A stretch of 32,967 nucleotides of DNA from NCBI GenBank assembly GCA_002343395.1, contig DDSN01000006.1, forward strand, positions 16,837-49,803. The letters run 5' to 3'. This document shows, piece by piece, positions 1-6,616 of this stretch; position 1 is the first letter of the stretch; each line of letters starts with the position of its first letter. The stretch comes from Hyphomonadaceae bacterium UBA2389 (GTDB lineage: Bacteria; Pseudomonadota; Alphaproteobacteria; Caulobacterales; Aquidulcibacteraceae). The translations under genes were made by a program, and so were the position numbers. The notes beneath the pieces are model-generated. The model saw nothing but the letters and a program-made list of their open reading frames with translations. It made no database searches and was not told the origin of the DNA.

Positions 1-1
1 G

Positions 2-841
2 CGCATCTGGGGCTACGAGACCCCGGACGGCTCTTTCGCTCAATTCTGCCGCGTGCAGGCGCGCCAGCTGATGCCGCGACCGCAGCATCTCACATGGGAA
101 GAGAGCGCCTGTTACACGCTCACGCTGGCGACCGCCTATCGCATGTTGTTCGGTTGGCGGCCCAACGTGCTGCGCCCGGGGCAGAACGTCTTGGTTTGGG
201 GGGCTTCAGGCGGGCTCGGGGTTTTCGCGACGCAATTGTGCGCGGTCTCCGGCGCGCATGCGATCGGCGTGGTTTCCGACGATAGCAAGCGCAACTATGT
301 GCTCTCGATGGGCGCCAAGGCGGTGCTCAACCGCAAGGACTTCAATTGCTGGGGGCAGTTGCCGAAAGTGAACGGGCCGGAGTTCTCTGCCTACATGAAG
401 GAGACCCGGAAGTTCGGTAAGGCGATTTGGGAAATCACGGGCGGCAAGGATGTCGACATCGTGTTCGAGCATCCTGGCGAAGCGACGTTTCCGGTTTCGG
501 TGTTTGTTGTGAAGCGCGGCGGCATGGTGGTGATTTGCGCCGGCACATCGGGCTTTAATCTCACCATGGACGCGCGTTTCCTTTGGATGCGTCAGAAGCG
601 CGTGCAGGGCAGCCACTTCGCGCATCTGTATCACGCCGCCCAAGCCAACCAGCTCGTGGTCGACCGCCGGATCGATCCGGCGATGTCGGAAGTGTTCCCA
701 TGGGAGCAGATTCCGGCCGCGCACGAAAAGATGCTCGACAACAAGCATGCGCCGGGAAACATGGCCGTGCTGGTGAGCGCGCCGCGTTCGGGCTTGCGCA
801 CCTATGAGGATGTGCTGGAGGCCAGCGCGACGCGGGGGTAA
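2..841 (+). CDS. ccr: Crotonyl-CoA carboxylase/reductase, C-terminal part (gene starts before the window)
   Basis: The enzyme reductively carboxylates crotonyl-CoA to ethylmalonyl-CoA with NADPH and CO2, the key step of the ethylmalonyl-CoA pathway in the cytoplasm. The frame is open from base 2, so the 5' part lies outside the window; 279 C-terminal residues are present. The protein is a zinc-independent medium-chain dehydrogenase/reductase. The nucleotide-binding stretch WGASGGLGVFATQL lies about 60 residues into the visible part, followed by AIGVVSDDSKR, where the cofactor phosphate is normally read. Further Ccr-like stretches are FNCWGQLP, FEHPGEATFPVSVFVVKRGG and GSHFAHLYHAAQANQLV. The FNCWGQLP insertion separates Ccr from ordinary quinone reductases. 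Another gene of the same pathway, mcd, lies at 6617, which supports the call. No terminator is obvious between it and the next gene. Confidence 0.93.
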   Translation, partial: RIWGYETPDGSFAQFCRVQARQLMPRPQHLTWEESACYTLTLATAYRMLFGWRPNVLRPGQNVLVWGASGGLGVFATQLCAVSGAHAIGVVSDDSKRNYVLSMGAKAVLNRKDFNCWGQLPKVNGPEFSAYMKETRKFGKAIWEITGGKDVDIVFEHPGEATFPVSVFVVKRGGMVVICAGTSGFNLTMDARFLWMRQKRVQGSHFAHLYHAAQANQLVVDRRIDPAMSEVFPWEQIPAAHEKMLDNKHAPGNMAVLVSAPRSGLRTYEDVLEASATRG

Positions 842-876
842 GCGCGGGGACGAGATATAACTCTGCCGCCAGGGCG

Positions 877-905
877 TTGACGGACGCCGCCGATACGGCG
901 CTAAT
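877..905 (+). promoter_or_regulatory. Candidate sigma70-type promoter before the M20 peptidase
   Basis: TTGACG at 877-882 and GCTAAT at 900-905 are separated by 17 bases and lie just upstream of the ATG at 934. The first element is also a possible TTG start for the peptidase frame, but the ATG at 934 gives a proper membrane anchor. I therefore read the TTG as a -35 box. The -10 match is only four of six. Confidence 0.35.
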
Positions 906-933
906 CCCCCGGCAAAATTGGGGGTCGAATTCG

Positions 934-2412
934 ATGGTGCGCCTTTTTCTCGCGGCTTGCGCCGTAGTGCTTGCGGCGGTGGCGGGGTTGGTCGGTTACC
1001 GGACCTACGCCTTTACCGCGCCGCCGCCGCCGCCCGGCGTGCAGCTACCGGATGTCGCGGGCTACGCCATCGATCGGGATCGCGCCGCGGCGCGGCTCGC
1101 GGAGGCGGTGCGCTTTCGGACGGTCTCGCTGACCCAACCGGGCGATGATCGCACGCCGTTCCTTGAGTTCCACGCCTGGATGCAGCGCACCTATCCCGCG
1201 TTCCACGCGGCTGCTCAGCGCGAGGTGATCGGCGATTTGTCGCTGCTCTACACCTGGGTGGGCAGCGACCCGGCGCAACCGCCGCTGCTGTTGCTCGCGC
1301 ATCAGGACGTGGTGCCGGTTCCCGACGAGACGCGCGCGGCGTGGCGCGAGGATCCATTCGGCGGCGCCATTCGTGATGGCGTGATCTGGGGCCGAGGGGC
1401 TAACGACGACAAAGGCTCGCTCGTCGCGCTGCTCGAAGCGGCGGAGCATTTGGCGGCGCAGGGCCGGCGCCCGACGCGCACGATCATTCTCGCGTTCGGG
1501 CATGACGAGGAAGTCGGCGGTCGCGACGGCGCGCAAAAGATCGCCGGCCTGCTGGCCGAACGCGGCGTGCGCGCGTGGTTCGTGGTGGATGAGGGCATGG
1601 CCGCGCTCGATCACCATCCGCTCACGGGCGGTCCTGCTTCCATGATCGGCATCGCCGAGCGCGGTTTCGCCACCATGCGCATTCGCGCGACGGGGCGGCC
1701 GGGCCATTCATCGATCCCGCCGCCGGAGACGGCCGTGTCGCTCGTGTCCGAGGCGGTGGTGCGCGTTCACGACATGCCGATCGAGCGCAACCTCGAAGGC
1801 GGGCCGGCGCTTGAGATGATGCGCGCCCTGGCGCCGGAATTGTCGCTGACCAACCGCATGGCGGTGTCAAACGAATGGCTCTTCAGCCCATTGCTGCAAC
1901 GGCAGCTCGCGGGCAATGACACGGCGCGGGCGCTGCTTGGCACGAGCGTGGCGCCGACCATGCTCCAGGCGGGCGTACGGCCGAACGTGTTGCCGGGCGA
2001 GGCGACGGCGATGGTCAATTTCCGTCTCCACCCGCGCGACACCGCCGCCGATATCCTGGCGCGCGCGCGGACGGAGGTCACTGATCTCGCCGGCGTAGAG
2101 TTGGATTGGGCCGATCCGCCGCTGGATGCATCCGCGGTCTCAAGCACGACCTCATCGAGCTACGCGCTTCTTGCCGGCTTGTCGCGCGCGATCCTGCCGG
2201 ATGCGCCGGTCGCGCCAGGCTTGGTGCTCGCGGGCACCGACTCGCGCCACTATGGCGACGTGGCGGAAAACGTGTACCGCTTCGCGCCGATCCTGCTCAG
2301 CACTGAAGACCTTGAAGGCATTCACGGCGACAATGAGCACCTTTCGGTCGATAATCTCGATCGCATGATCCGGTTCTATATTGGCCTGATGGAAGCAGGA
2401 GCGATGCAATGA
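934..2412 (+). CDS. M20-family metallopeptidase, PM20D1/CPS1-like, membrane-anchored
   Basis: This is a probable dizinc amidohydrolase or carboxypeptidase of 492 residues. Residues 3-24 form one hydrophobic segment (signal or anchor), followed by a Pro-rich linker, so the catalytic domain should be periplasmic. Visible M20 motifs are AHQDVVP with ligand His123, GRGANDDKG with bridging Asp158, and GHDEEVGG with catalytic Glu192 and ligand Glu193. The dimerisation-domain signature GRPGHSSIPP follows, with the late ligand His probably in EGIHGDNEHLS near the C-terminus. The AHQDVVPVPDE and HDEE pattern resembles the PM20D1/yeast CPS1 branch, which acts on N-acyl amino acids or peptides; the substrate here is unknown. 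ATG 934 is preferred over the TTG at 877 because it starts the signal segment and has a G-rich stretch (ggggg) upstream. It overlaps the next gene by ATGA. Confidence 0.85.
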   Translation: MVRLFLAACAVVLAAVAGLVGYRTYAFTAPPPPPGVQLPDVAGYAIDRDRAAARLAEAVRFRTVSLTQPGDDRTPFLEFHAWMQRTYPAFHAAAQREVIGDLSLLYTWVGSDPAQPPLLLLAHQDVVPVPDETRAAWREDPFGGAIRDGVIWGRGANDDKGSLVALLEAAEHLAAQGRRPTRTIILAFGHDEEVGGRDGAQKIAGLLAERGVRAWFVVDEGMAALDHHPLTGGPASMIGIAERGFATMRIRATGRPGHSSIPPPETAVSLVSEAVVRVHDMPIERNLEGGPALEMMRALAPELSLTNRMAVSNEWLFSPLLQRQLAGNDTARALLGTSVAPTMLQAGVRPNVLPGEATAMVNFRLHPRDTAADILARARTEVTDLAGVELDWADPPLDASAVSSTTSSSYALLAGLSRAILPDAPVAPGLVLAGTDSRHYGDVAENVYRFAPILLSTEDLEGIHGDNEHLSVDNLDRMIRFYIGLMEAGAMQ

Positions 2413-2861
2413 GACGGTCCATTCTAGCGGCGGCGCTGCTTGCGCTGGCGGCTTGCGCGCCGGCGGAGGAGGTCAAGGAGAGCGCGGGTATGACCAACAA
2501 CGCCGTGCCGGCGCCGACGCCCAGCGATGTGGCCGTACGCATCACCGCGGAACAGGCCGGTCAACGCGTCGAGGTGGCGGTCAATCAGCGCTTCGCGGTT
2601 GAACTCGTCGGCGTGCCGACGGCGGGCTACATCTGGGCGCCCGCGCAAATGCCGGCCTTCGTGCAACGCGCCGGTGAAGCAAGCGGCAACACCACCCAGC
2701 AACAGAGCCAGCCGGGGTTCGTCGGCGGCAACCATTGGGAGGTGACGATGTTCGTCGCCACGCAGGCCGGCGAAGGCGAAATCGTGATGGAGCAACGCCG
2801 ACCCTGGGAAACGAGCGAACCGCCGGCCGATGTGTTTCGTGTGACGGTGGTGGCGCGGTGA
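2409..2861 (+). CDS. Chagasin-like (I42) cysteine-peptidase inhibitor lipoprotein
   Basis: This is a 150-residue secreted lipoprotein. The signal peptide ends in the lipobox LALAAC with Cys16. The mature part carries the three loops known from the I42/chagasin family in the right order: VPTAGYIW (in place of NPTTGY.W), GFVGGNHWEV (G.GG...W) and RRPWE (RPW). In characterised family members these loops plug the active site of papain-like cysteine peptidases. Its ATG overlaps the stop of the M20 peptidase gene (ATGA), so the two are probably co-translated. A metallopeptidase is not a target for such an inhibitor, so the partner may be a cysteine peptidase of the host, of prey or of the cell itself. 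Family assignment is good; the biological target is unknown. Confidence 0.8.
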   Translation: MRRSILAAALLALAACAPAEEVKESAGMTNNAVPAPTPSDVAVRITAEQAGQRVEVAVNQRFAVELVGVPTAGYIWAPAQMPAFVQRAGEASGNTTQQQSQPGFVGGNHWEVTMFVATQAGEGEIVMEQRRPWETSEPPADVFRVTVVAR

Positions 2862-2914
2862 AGCGGCGTCTTTCCGCGCCTGTGAAGCGAGGCGCGCGGT
2901 AGCGGTTCAAACGC

Positions 2915-3139
2915 GTGCTTCTTCTTCAGACCCTGGTCTATTTCGCTGCGCTTGCCGGCATTGTCGCTGGCGCGTTCGGGTTGATCTACTTCGTAGGCGG
3001 CGCGCTGAACCGCGCGCGGCCTCGCGCCCTGCGGCTGCGGCGCGCGGTTTTCGCCGCCCTTTGCCTGTGCGGCATCGTCGCATCCGCGACGCTGGGCTTT
3101 GTCGGCATCGCCGCGATCCTGTATTACGCCTCGTCATGA
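2915..3139 (+). CDS. Small two-helix membrane protein, unknown function
   Basis: This is a 74-residue protein with two predicted membrane helices, about residues 5-28 and 44-69. They are separated by a strongly basic loop (NRARPRALRLRRAV), which should face the cytoplasm. The start is a GTG; an in-frame stop at 2900 leaves no room for a longer form. There is no recognised motif. It sits alone between the I42 inhibitor gene and the Rieske oxygenase gene, in the same direction and with short gaps. Confidence 0.55.
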   Translation: MLLLQTLVYFAALAGIVAGAFGLIYFVGGALNRARPRALRLRRAVFAALCLCGIVASATLGFVGIAAILYYASS

Positions 3140-3188
3140 CGGCCAGCGTTCGCACTGAACGCCAGCCCCTACCTTTCCGGAATGCGGC

Positions 3189-4247
3189 ATGACTGAACTG
3201 CTCAAAGACATCTGGTATTTCGCCGCGACCTCGAAGGAACTCGCGCGCGGCAAGATGTTCCGCCGTGAAATTCTGGGCGAGCCGGTGCTGCTTGGGCGCG
3301 ACGGCGAGGGGCGCGTTTTCGCCATGCGCGACATCTGCCCGCATCGATCGGTTCCGCTATCGTCTGGGCGCATCGTGGAGAACGCGGGCGTGCAGACGGT
3401 GGAATGTCCGTATCATGGCTGGCGCTTCGGCGCCGGCGATGGCGTGTGCAAGCAAATCCCATCCTTGGTCGACGGACAACCGTACGAGGCGAACCGTATC
3501 CGGGTGCGCCATTTCCCGACGCACGAAGCTTATGGCATCGTGTTCATCTATGTCGCCGCTGACGCCCGTTTCGAGGGCGAACCGCCGCCGCCGCCAACGT
3601 TCGCCTTGGACGATTTCCGCGAACCGAAATTCATCATTGATCGCATCTTCGCGGCGAACATGGACAATGCGGTTGTCGGCCTTATGGACCCCGCGCACGT
3701 GCCGTACGTGCATAGTCAATGGTGGTGGCGGCCGCCGAGCATGGCCAAGAAGCTCAAGGAGAAGCGCTTCGTTCCGCGCGAACGGGGATGGGCGATCGAG
3801 CGGCACGCGCCGAGCGGCAATTCGCTTGGCTATCGTCTGCTGTTTGGCGGCGCGGTGACGACAGAGATTTGCTTCATGCTGCCCGGCTTCCGTTGGGAGG
3901 TGGTGGAGAACCCGACATCGCGCCTGTTCACGCTAACCTGCCTCACGCCGGAAAATGAGAACGCCACGCGCATCACGCAGGTGACCTACTGGAAGAACGC
4001 GCCGCTGCTCGACGTGATGAAGCCGATCCTCATCCCGGCAGGCCGCGAGTTCCTGGATCAGGATGGACGCATGGTTGATCTGCAAAACGAAGGCTTGCGC
4101 TACGCGCCTTCGATGCTGTGGATCGACGACATCGACGTGCAGGCGAAATGGTACCTGAAGCTCAAGCGCGAGTGGGCGAAGAGCCGCGAAGAGGGACGAG
4201 AGTTCGTCAATCCGATCGAGCCAACGACGCTAAGATGGATGAGTTAG
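3189..4247 (+). CDS. Rieske [2Fe-2S] aromatic ring-hydroxylating/demethylating oxygenase, VanA-like
   Basis: This is a 352-residue oxygenase component of the vanillate O-demethylase/phthalate dioxygenase type. The N-terminal Rieske domain has the cluster ligands Cys50 and His52 (DICPHRSVPL) and Cys73 and His76 (VECPYHGWRF). The catalytic domain has the mononuclear iron motif MDPAHVPYVH with His170 and His175, and Asn157 and Asp159 just upstream. Such enzymes take electrons from a separate ferredoxin reductase and hydroxylate or demethylate an aromatic or other hydrophobic substrate; no reductase gene is nearby. The start is the ATG at 3189. Its 3' end is close to or overlaps the next gene, depending on which start that gene uses. 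The substrate cannot be told from the sequence. Confidence 0.85.
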   Translation: MTELLKDIWYFAATSKELARGKMFRREILGEPVLLGRDGEGRVFAMRDICPHRSVPLSSGRIVENAGVQTVECPYHGWRFGAGDGVCKQIPSLVDGQPYEANRIRVRHFPTHEAYGIVFIYVAADARFEGEPPPPPTFALDDFREPKFIIDRIFAANMDNAVVGLMDPAHVPYVHSQWWWRPPSMAKKLKEKRFVPRERGWAIERHAPSGNSLGYRLLFGGAVTTEICFMLPGFRWEVVENPTSRLFTLTCLTPENENATRITQVTYWKNAPLLDVMKPILIPAGREFLDQDGRMVDLQNEGLRYAPSMLWIDDIDVQAKWYLKLKREWAKSREEGREFVNPIEPTTLRWMS

Positions 4248-4255
4248 GGGTGGCA

Positions 4256-5242
4256 ATGGTCGCTGAAGGCGAAAATGAACCGCCGATGCGCCGCGTGCGC
4301 CCCTGGGTCGCGGCGTTGCTCACTTTCGTCGGTCCTGGACTGGGTTTCTACTACGCACGTCAACCCAGAGCGGCTGCATTTTGGGCCATTGCAAGTGTTA
4401 TCTTAAGCATCGTGCTTGCAGGCGCCGCGTTAGCCTACTTGCTGACCGCGAGCGAAATCTCCTCCGATCTTGTAACATGCATTGCGAATATCGCCGGGTG
4501 GGTGGTTGCAACAATTGTCGCAATTGTTGCATGGATCATGGCGGCGCGCACGCCCGAGGTGAAGCGCTCGTCGCCCGCGCGTCTATTTGGCTATTTGGCG
4601 GTGTGGGCGCTGCCGTTCCTCCTTTCATTGATACTCGCGTTTGGGATTCGCTCACTGTACGCGCAACCATTTCGGATTCCATCGGCGACGATGGAGCCAA
4701 CGCTGCACGTTGGCGACTACATCCTCGTCTCAAAGTCGGCCTACGGATATGGGCCATACACAACGGCGCCCCTCGTTGGCCTTATGGCGCGCGACCCCAA
4801 TGAGACGCGAGCGCCCGAGCGCGGCGATATCGTTGTATTTCGCCCCGTTCCGGAGCCAGATAGAGACTTTGTCAAACGCGTTGTCGGGTTGCCGGGCGAT
4901 CGTATTCAGATGATCGACGGCGTTCTGCACATCAACGGCGCGGCGGTTCAATTGCAGGAGTTGGGCGAAGTGGAGGCTTCCTACGGGGGAATGCCCGGTC
5001 GCGCTCACGCCTTCCGCGAAACGCTGCCCAATGGCGTGAGCTACACAGTACTCGATGTTGGTGAAACCGAACTCGACAACACACGCGAGTACGTCGTGCC
5101 GCCGAACCAATACTTCATGATGGGCGATCATCGCGACAATTCGGCGGATAGCAGGGTGTTTGTCGGGTTTGTGCCAATCGAAAACATTGTCGGCCGCGTC
5201 GAGCACATCGTGCGGGGCTCTGAATCAAGGCGCTCTAACTAA
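4256..5242 (+). CDS. lepB: Signal peptidase I-like protein (S26) with N-terminal membrane domain and Thr at the nucleophile position
   Basis: This is a 328-residue S26 peptidase homologue. Residues 15-120 hold several hydrophobic helices; the PWVAALLTFVGPGLGFYYA stretch resembles small membrane domains fused to some bacterial S26 proteins. The peptidase part follows: box B IPSATMEPTLHVGDYILV, box D FVKRVVGLPGDRI with general base Lys207, and box E GDHRDNSADSR. In E. coli LepB box B reads PSGSM and the second Ser is the nucleophile; here that residue is Thr145 (codon ACG at 4688-4690). All other boxes are intact. ATG 4256 is chosen because AGGGG lies at 4246-4250. ATG 4235, which would overlap the oxygenase gene, is an alternative. 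By eye the gene is less GC-rich than its neighbours, and it ends tail-to-tail with the toxin gene, so transfer is possible. A main housekeeping LepB probably lies elsewhere. Confidence 0.8.
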   Translation: MVAEGENEPPMRRVRPWVAALLTFVGPGLGFYYARQPRAAAFWAIASVILSIVLAGAALAYLLTASEISSDLVTCIANIAGWVVATIVAIVAWIMAARTPEVKRSSPARLFGYLAVWALPFLLSLILAFGIRSLYAQPFRIPSATMEPTLHVGDYILVSKSAYGYGPYTTAPLVGLMARDPNETRAPERGDIVVFRPVPEPDRDFVKRVVGLPGDRIQMIDGVLHINGAAVQLQELGEVEASYGGMPGRAHAFRETLPNGVSYTVLDVGETELDNTREYVVPPNQYFMMGDHRDNSADSRVFVGFVPIENIVGRVEHIVRGSESRRSN

Positions 5243-5567
5243 ACTTCCCGATCGCCGCGAGCACCTGCGCCAAGTCAGTTTTGGTTAGCGTACCAGCTGA
5301 GCGCAGCACTCGCCCGGGTTCGATGGTCGCCAGCTTCACGGGACGGACCAAAGACGCAGCAGGCAATCCGGCGCGCTTCAAATCGCTGATGGGTGTGTCA
5401 TCCGCGCGCCGTCCGCCGCGGTCACTTGTGATCATCGCAACCCAAAGAACGCCGTGTTGTCTTTCGAGCGCCGGTTTGGAGATAACGACAGCGGGTCGGC
5501 GCTTCTCGGCCAATCGGTCGCTGTACGGAAACGGCAGGATCAGGACCTCGCCCTGCGCGAACGGCAC
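5235..5567 (-). CDS. MazF/PemK-type endoribonuclease toxin
   Basis: This is a 110-residue protein of the MazF/PemK/CcdB fold. Family features are the N-terminal QGEVLILPFPYSD, the basic RRPAVVIS strand, the core WVAMITSDRGG, and LVRPVKLATIEPGRV. In known members the early Arg and the Ser/Thr of the ITS region form the RNase site that cuts mRNA in a sequence-specific way. The start is GTG at 5567, three bases after the stop of the upstream antitoxin gene, so the pair is one transcript. It ends eight bases inside the 3' end of the signal-peptidase-like gene on the other strand. The function is toxic RNase by family; the target sequence is unknown. Confidence 0.85.
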   Translation of the reverse strand: MPFAQGEVLILPFPYSDRLAEKRRPAVVISKPALERQHGVLWVAMITSDRGGRRADDTPISDLKRAGLPAASLVRPVKLATIEPGRVLRSAGTLTKTDLAQVLAAIGKFS

Positions 5568-5570
5568 GGT

Positions 5571-5786
5571 TCAGAGGTCCCTGTAGGCTTCGTCGTCAGC
5601 CTCGGAAGCCCATTCGTGAAACGTTGCGAACGGATCGTCATCGATCGCCGCCTTTTCGATGCGCACACCCTTGGGACCATAGTCGAATATCAGGGTGTCG
5701 CCGGGGCGCACGTCCAGTTGTTCCCGGACCGCCTTGGGCAGAACAAGTTGGCTCTTGCTTGTGATTTTCGCAGTTGCCTTTGCCAT
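5571..5786 (-). CDS. AbrB/MazE-type antitoxin
   Basis: This is a 71-residue antitoxin. Residues 5-45 form a SpoVT/AbrB swapped-hairpin DNA-binding domain with the usual pattern AKITSKSQLVLPKAVREQL followed by VRPGDTL. The acidic tail (AIDDDPFATFHEWASEADDE) is of the kind that wraps the toxin. The gene order antitoxin-toxin and the three-base gap fit a type II module. It should bind its own promoter together with the toxin; the palindrome just upstream fits that. No Shine-Dalgarno sequence is visible before the ATG, so translation may be leaderless. Confidence 0.87.
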   Translation of the reverse strand: MAKATAKITSKSQLVLPKAVREQLDVRPGDTLIFDYGPKGVRIEKAAIDDDPFATFHEWASEADDEAYRDL

Positions 5787-5788
5787 TG

Positions 5789-5823
5789 GTAAGACAACTT
5801 ACCGTCTTACAGCCGGTTGTCAA
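5789..5823 (-). promoter_or_regulatory. Promoter and operator of the toxin-antitoxin pair
   Basis: Read on the minus strand there is a perfect -35 TTGACA (5823-5818) and, 16 bases later, a weak -10 TAAGTT (5801-5796). A perfect 7-bp inverted repeat, GTAAGAC/GTCTTAC with an 8-base spacer (5789-5810), covers the -10 and the likely start of transcription. The -35 is flanked by two copies of AACCGGCT. The ATG (5786) lies only about 10 bases beyond the -10, so the transcript may be leaderless. This layout suits autorepression by the toxin-antitoxin complex. Confidence 0.55.
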
Positions 5824-5874
5824 GCCGGTTGATCCAGGGCAACGCGGTTACGCGATCGGCCTATAGGAAGCCCC

Positions 5875-6564
5875 ATGTCCCACTTCGAACGTCACCTTGT
5901 CGCCCGCGTGGGCTGGTTGCGAGCGGCGGTGCTTGGCGCCAACGACGGCATCGTTTCGACGGCGAGTCTGATTGTCGGGGTCGCGGCGGCGTCGGCGTCG
6001 CAAGGCGAAGTGCTGACCGCCGGCATCGCGGGGCTGGTGGCGGGCGCGATGTCGATGGCGGCCGGCGAGTATGTCTCGGTGAGTTCGCAGTCCGACACCG
6101 AAAAGGCCGACCTCGCCCGCGAGCGCAAGGAGTTGGCGACCGACCCTGAGTTCGAGTTGGAAGAACTCACGCAGATTTATCAGTCGCGCGGCCTCGAGCG
6201 CGACCTGGCGCGGCAAGTCGCGGTGCAGCTAACCGCGAAAGACGCGCTCGCCGCCCACGCACGTGATGAGCTCGGCATCTCCGAAGCCACGAGTGCGCGC
6301 CCAGTGCAGGCGGCGCTCGCATCCGCCGCGGCCTTCGCGAGCGGGGCGGTGTTGCCGCTGGCGGTGGTTCCGTTCGCGCCGCTCGCGCAGATGCCATGGA
6401 TAGTTTCGGTTGCGGCGCTTTTCTTCCTGGCTGCTCTCGGCATCGCCAGCGCGCGGACAGGCGGCGCCAACGCCCGCGTCGCCGTGGTCCGCGTGGTGTT
6501 CTGGGGCGCTCTCGCCATGGCGGTGACCGCCGTGATCGGGGCGATATTCGGGGCGGTGGTGTGA
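5875..6564 (+). CDS. VIT1/CCC1-family Fe2+/Mn2+ transporter
   Basis: This is a 229-residue inner-membrane protein of the vacuolar iron transporter (VIT/CCC1/nodulin-21) family, which moves Fe2+ or Mn2+ out of the cytoplasm. Typical features are the first helix with GANDGIVSTASLIVGVAAAS, the second helix with AGAMSMAAGEYVSVSSQ, and the acidic metal-binding loop EKADLARERKELATDPEFELEELTQIY. Three further helices fill residues 140-229. A good Shine-Dalgarno (AGGAAG) precedes the ATG. It diverges from the toxin-antitoxin operon, with 88 bases between the two starts. It is transcribed towards mcd but is not obviously linked to it. Confidence 0.88.
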   Translation: MSHFERHLVARVGWLRAAVLGANDGIVSTASLIVGVAAASASQGEVLTAGIAGLVAGAMSMAAGEYVSVSSQSDTEKADLARERKELATDPEFELEELTQIYQSRGLERDLARQVAVQLTAKDALAAHARDELGISEATSARPVQAALASAAAFASGAVLPLAVVPFAPLAQMPWIVSVAALFFLAALGIASARTGGANARVAVVRVVFWGALAMAVTAVIGAIFGAVV

Positions 6565-6616
6565 CCTCTTCGCAAGTGCGAAAGGCTGCTCTAGGCTTTC
6601 CGATCGAGAGGGCTTC

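Noticed and set aside
877..933. TTG 877 as start of the M20 peptidase
   Set aside because: It would put 19 polar residues before the signal segment; the bases read better as a -35 box.
4507..4531. Perfect 11-bp inverted repeat TGCAACAATTG/CAATTGTTGCA inside the signal-peptidase-like gene
   Set aside because: It codes for a repeated Val-Ala-Thr-Ile membrane helix, so it can arise from the codons; no reason to think it is regulatory.
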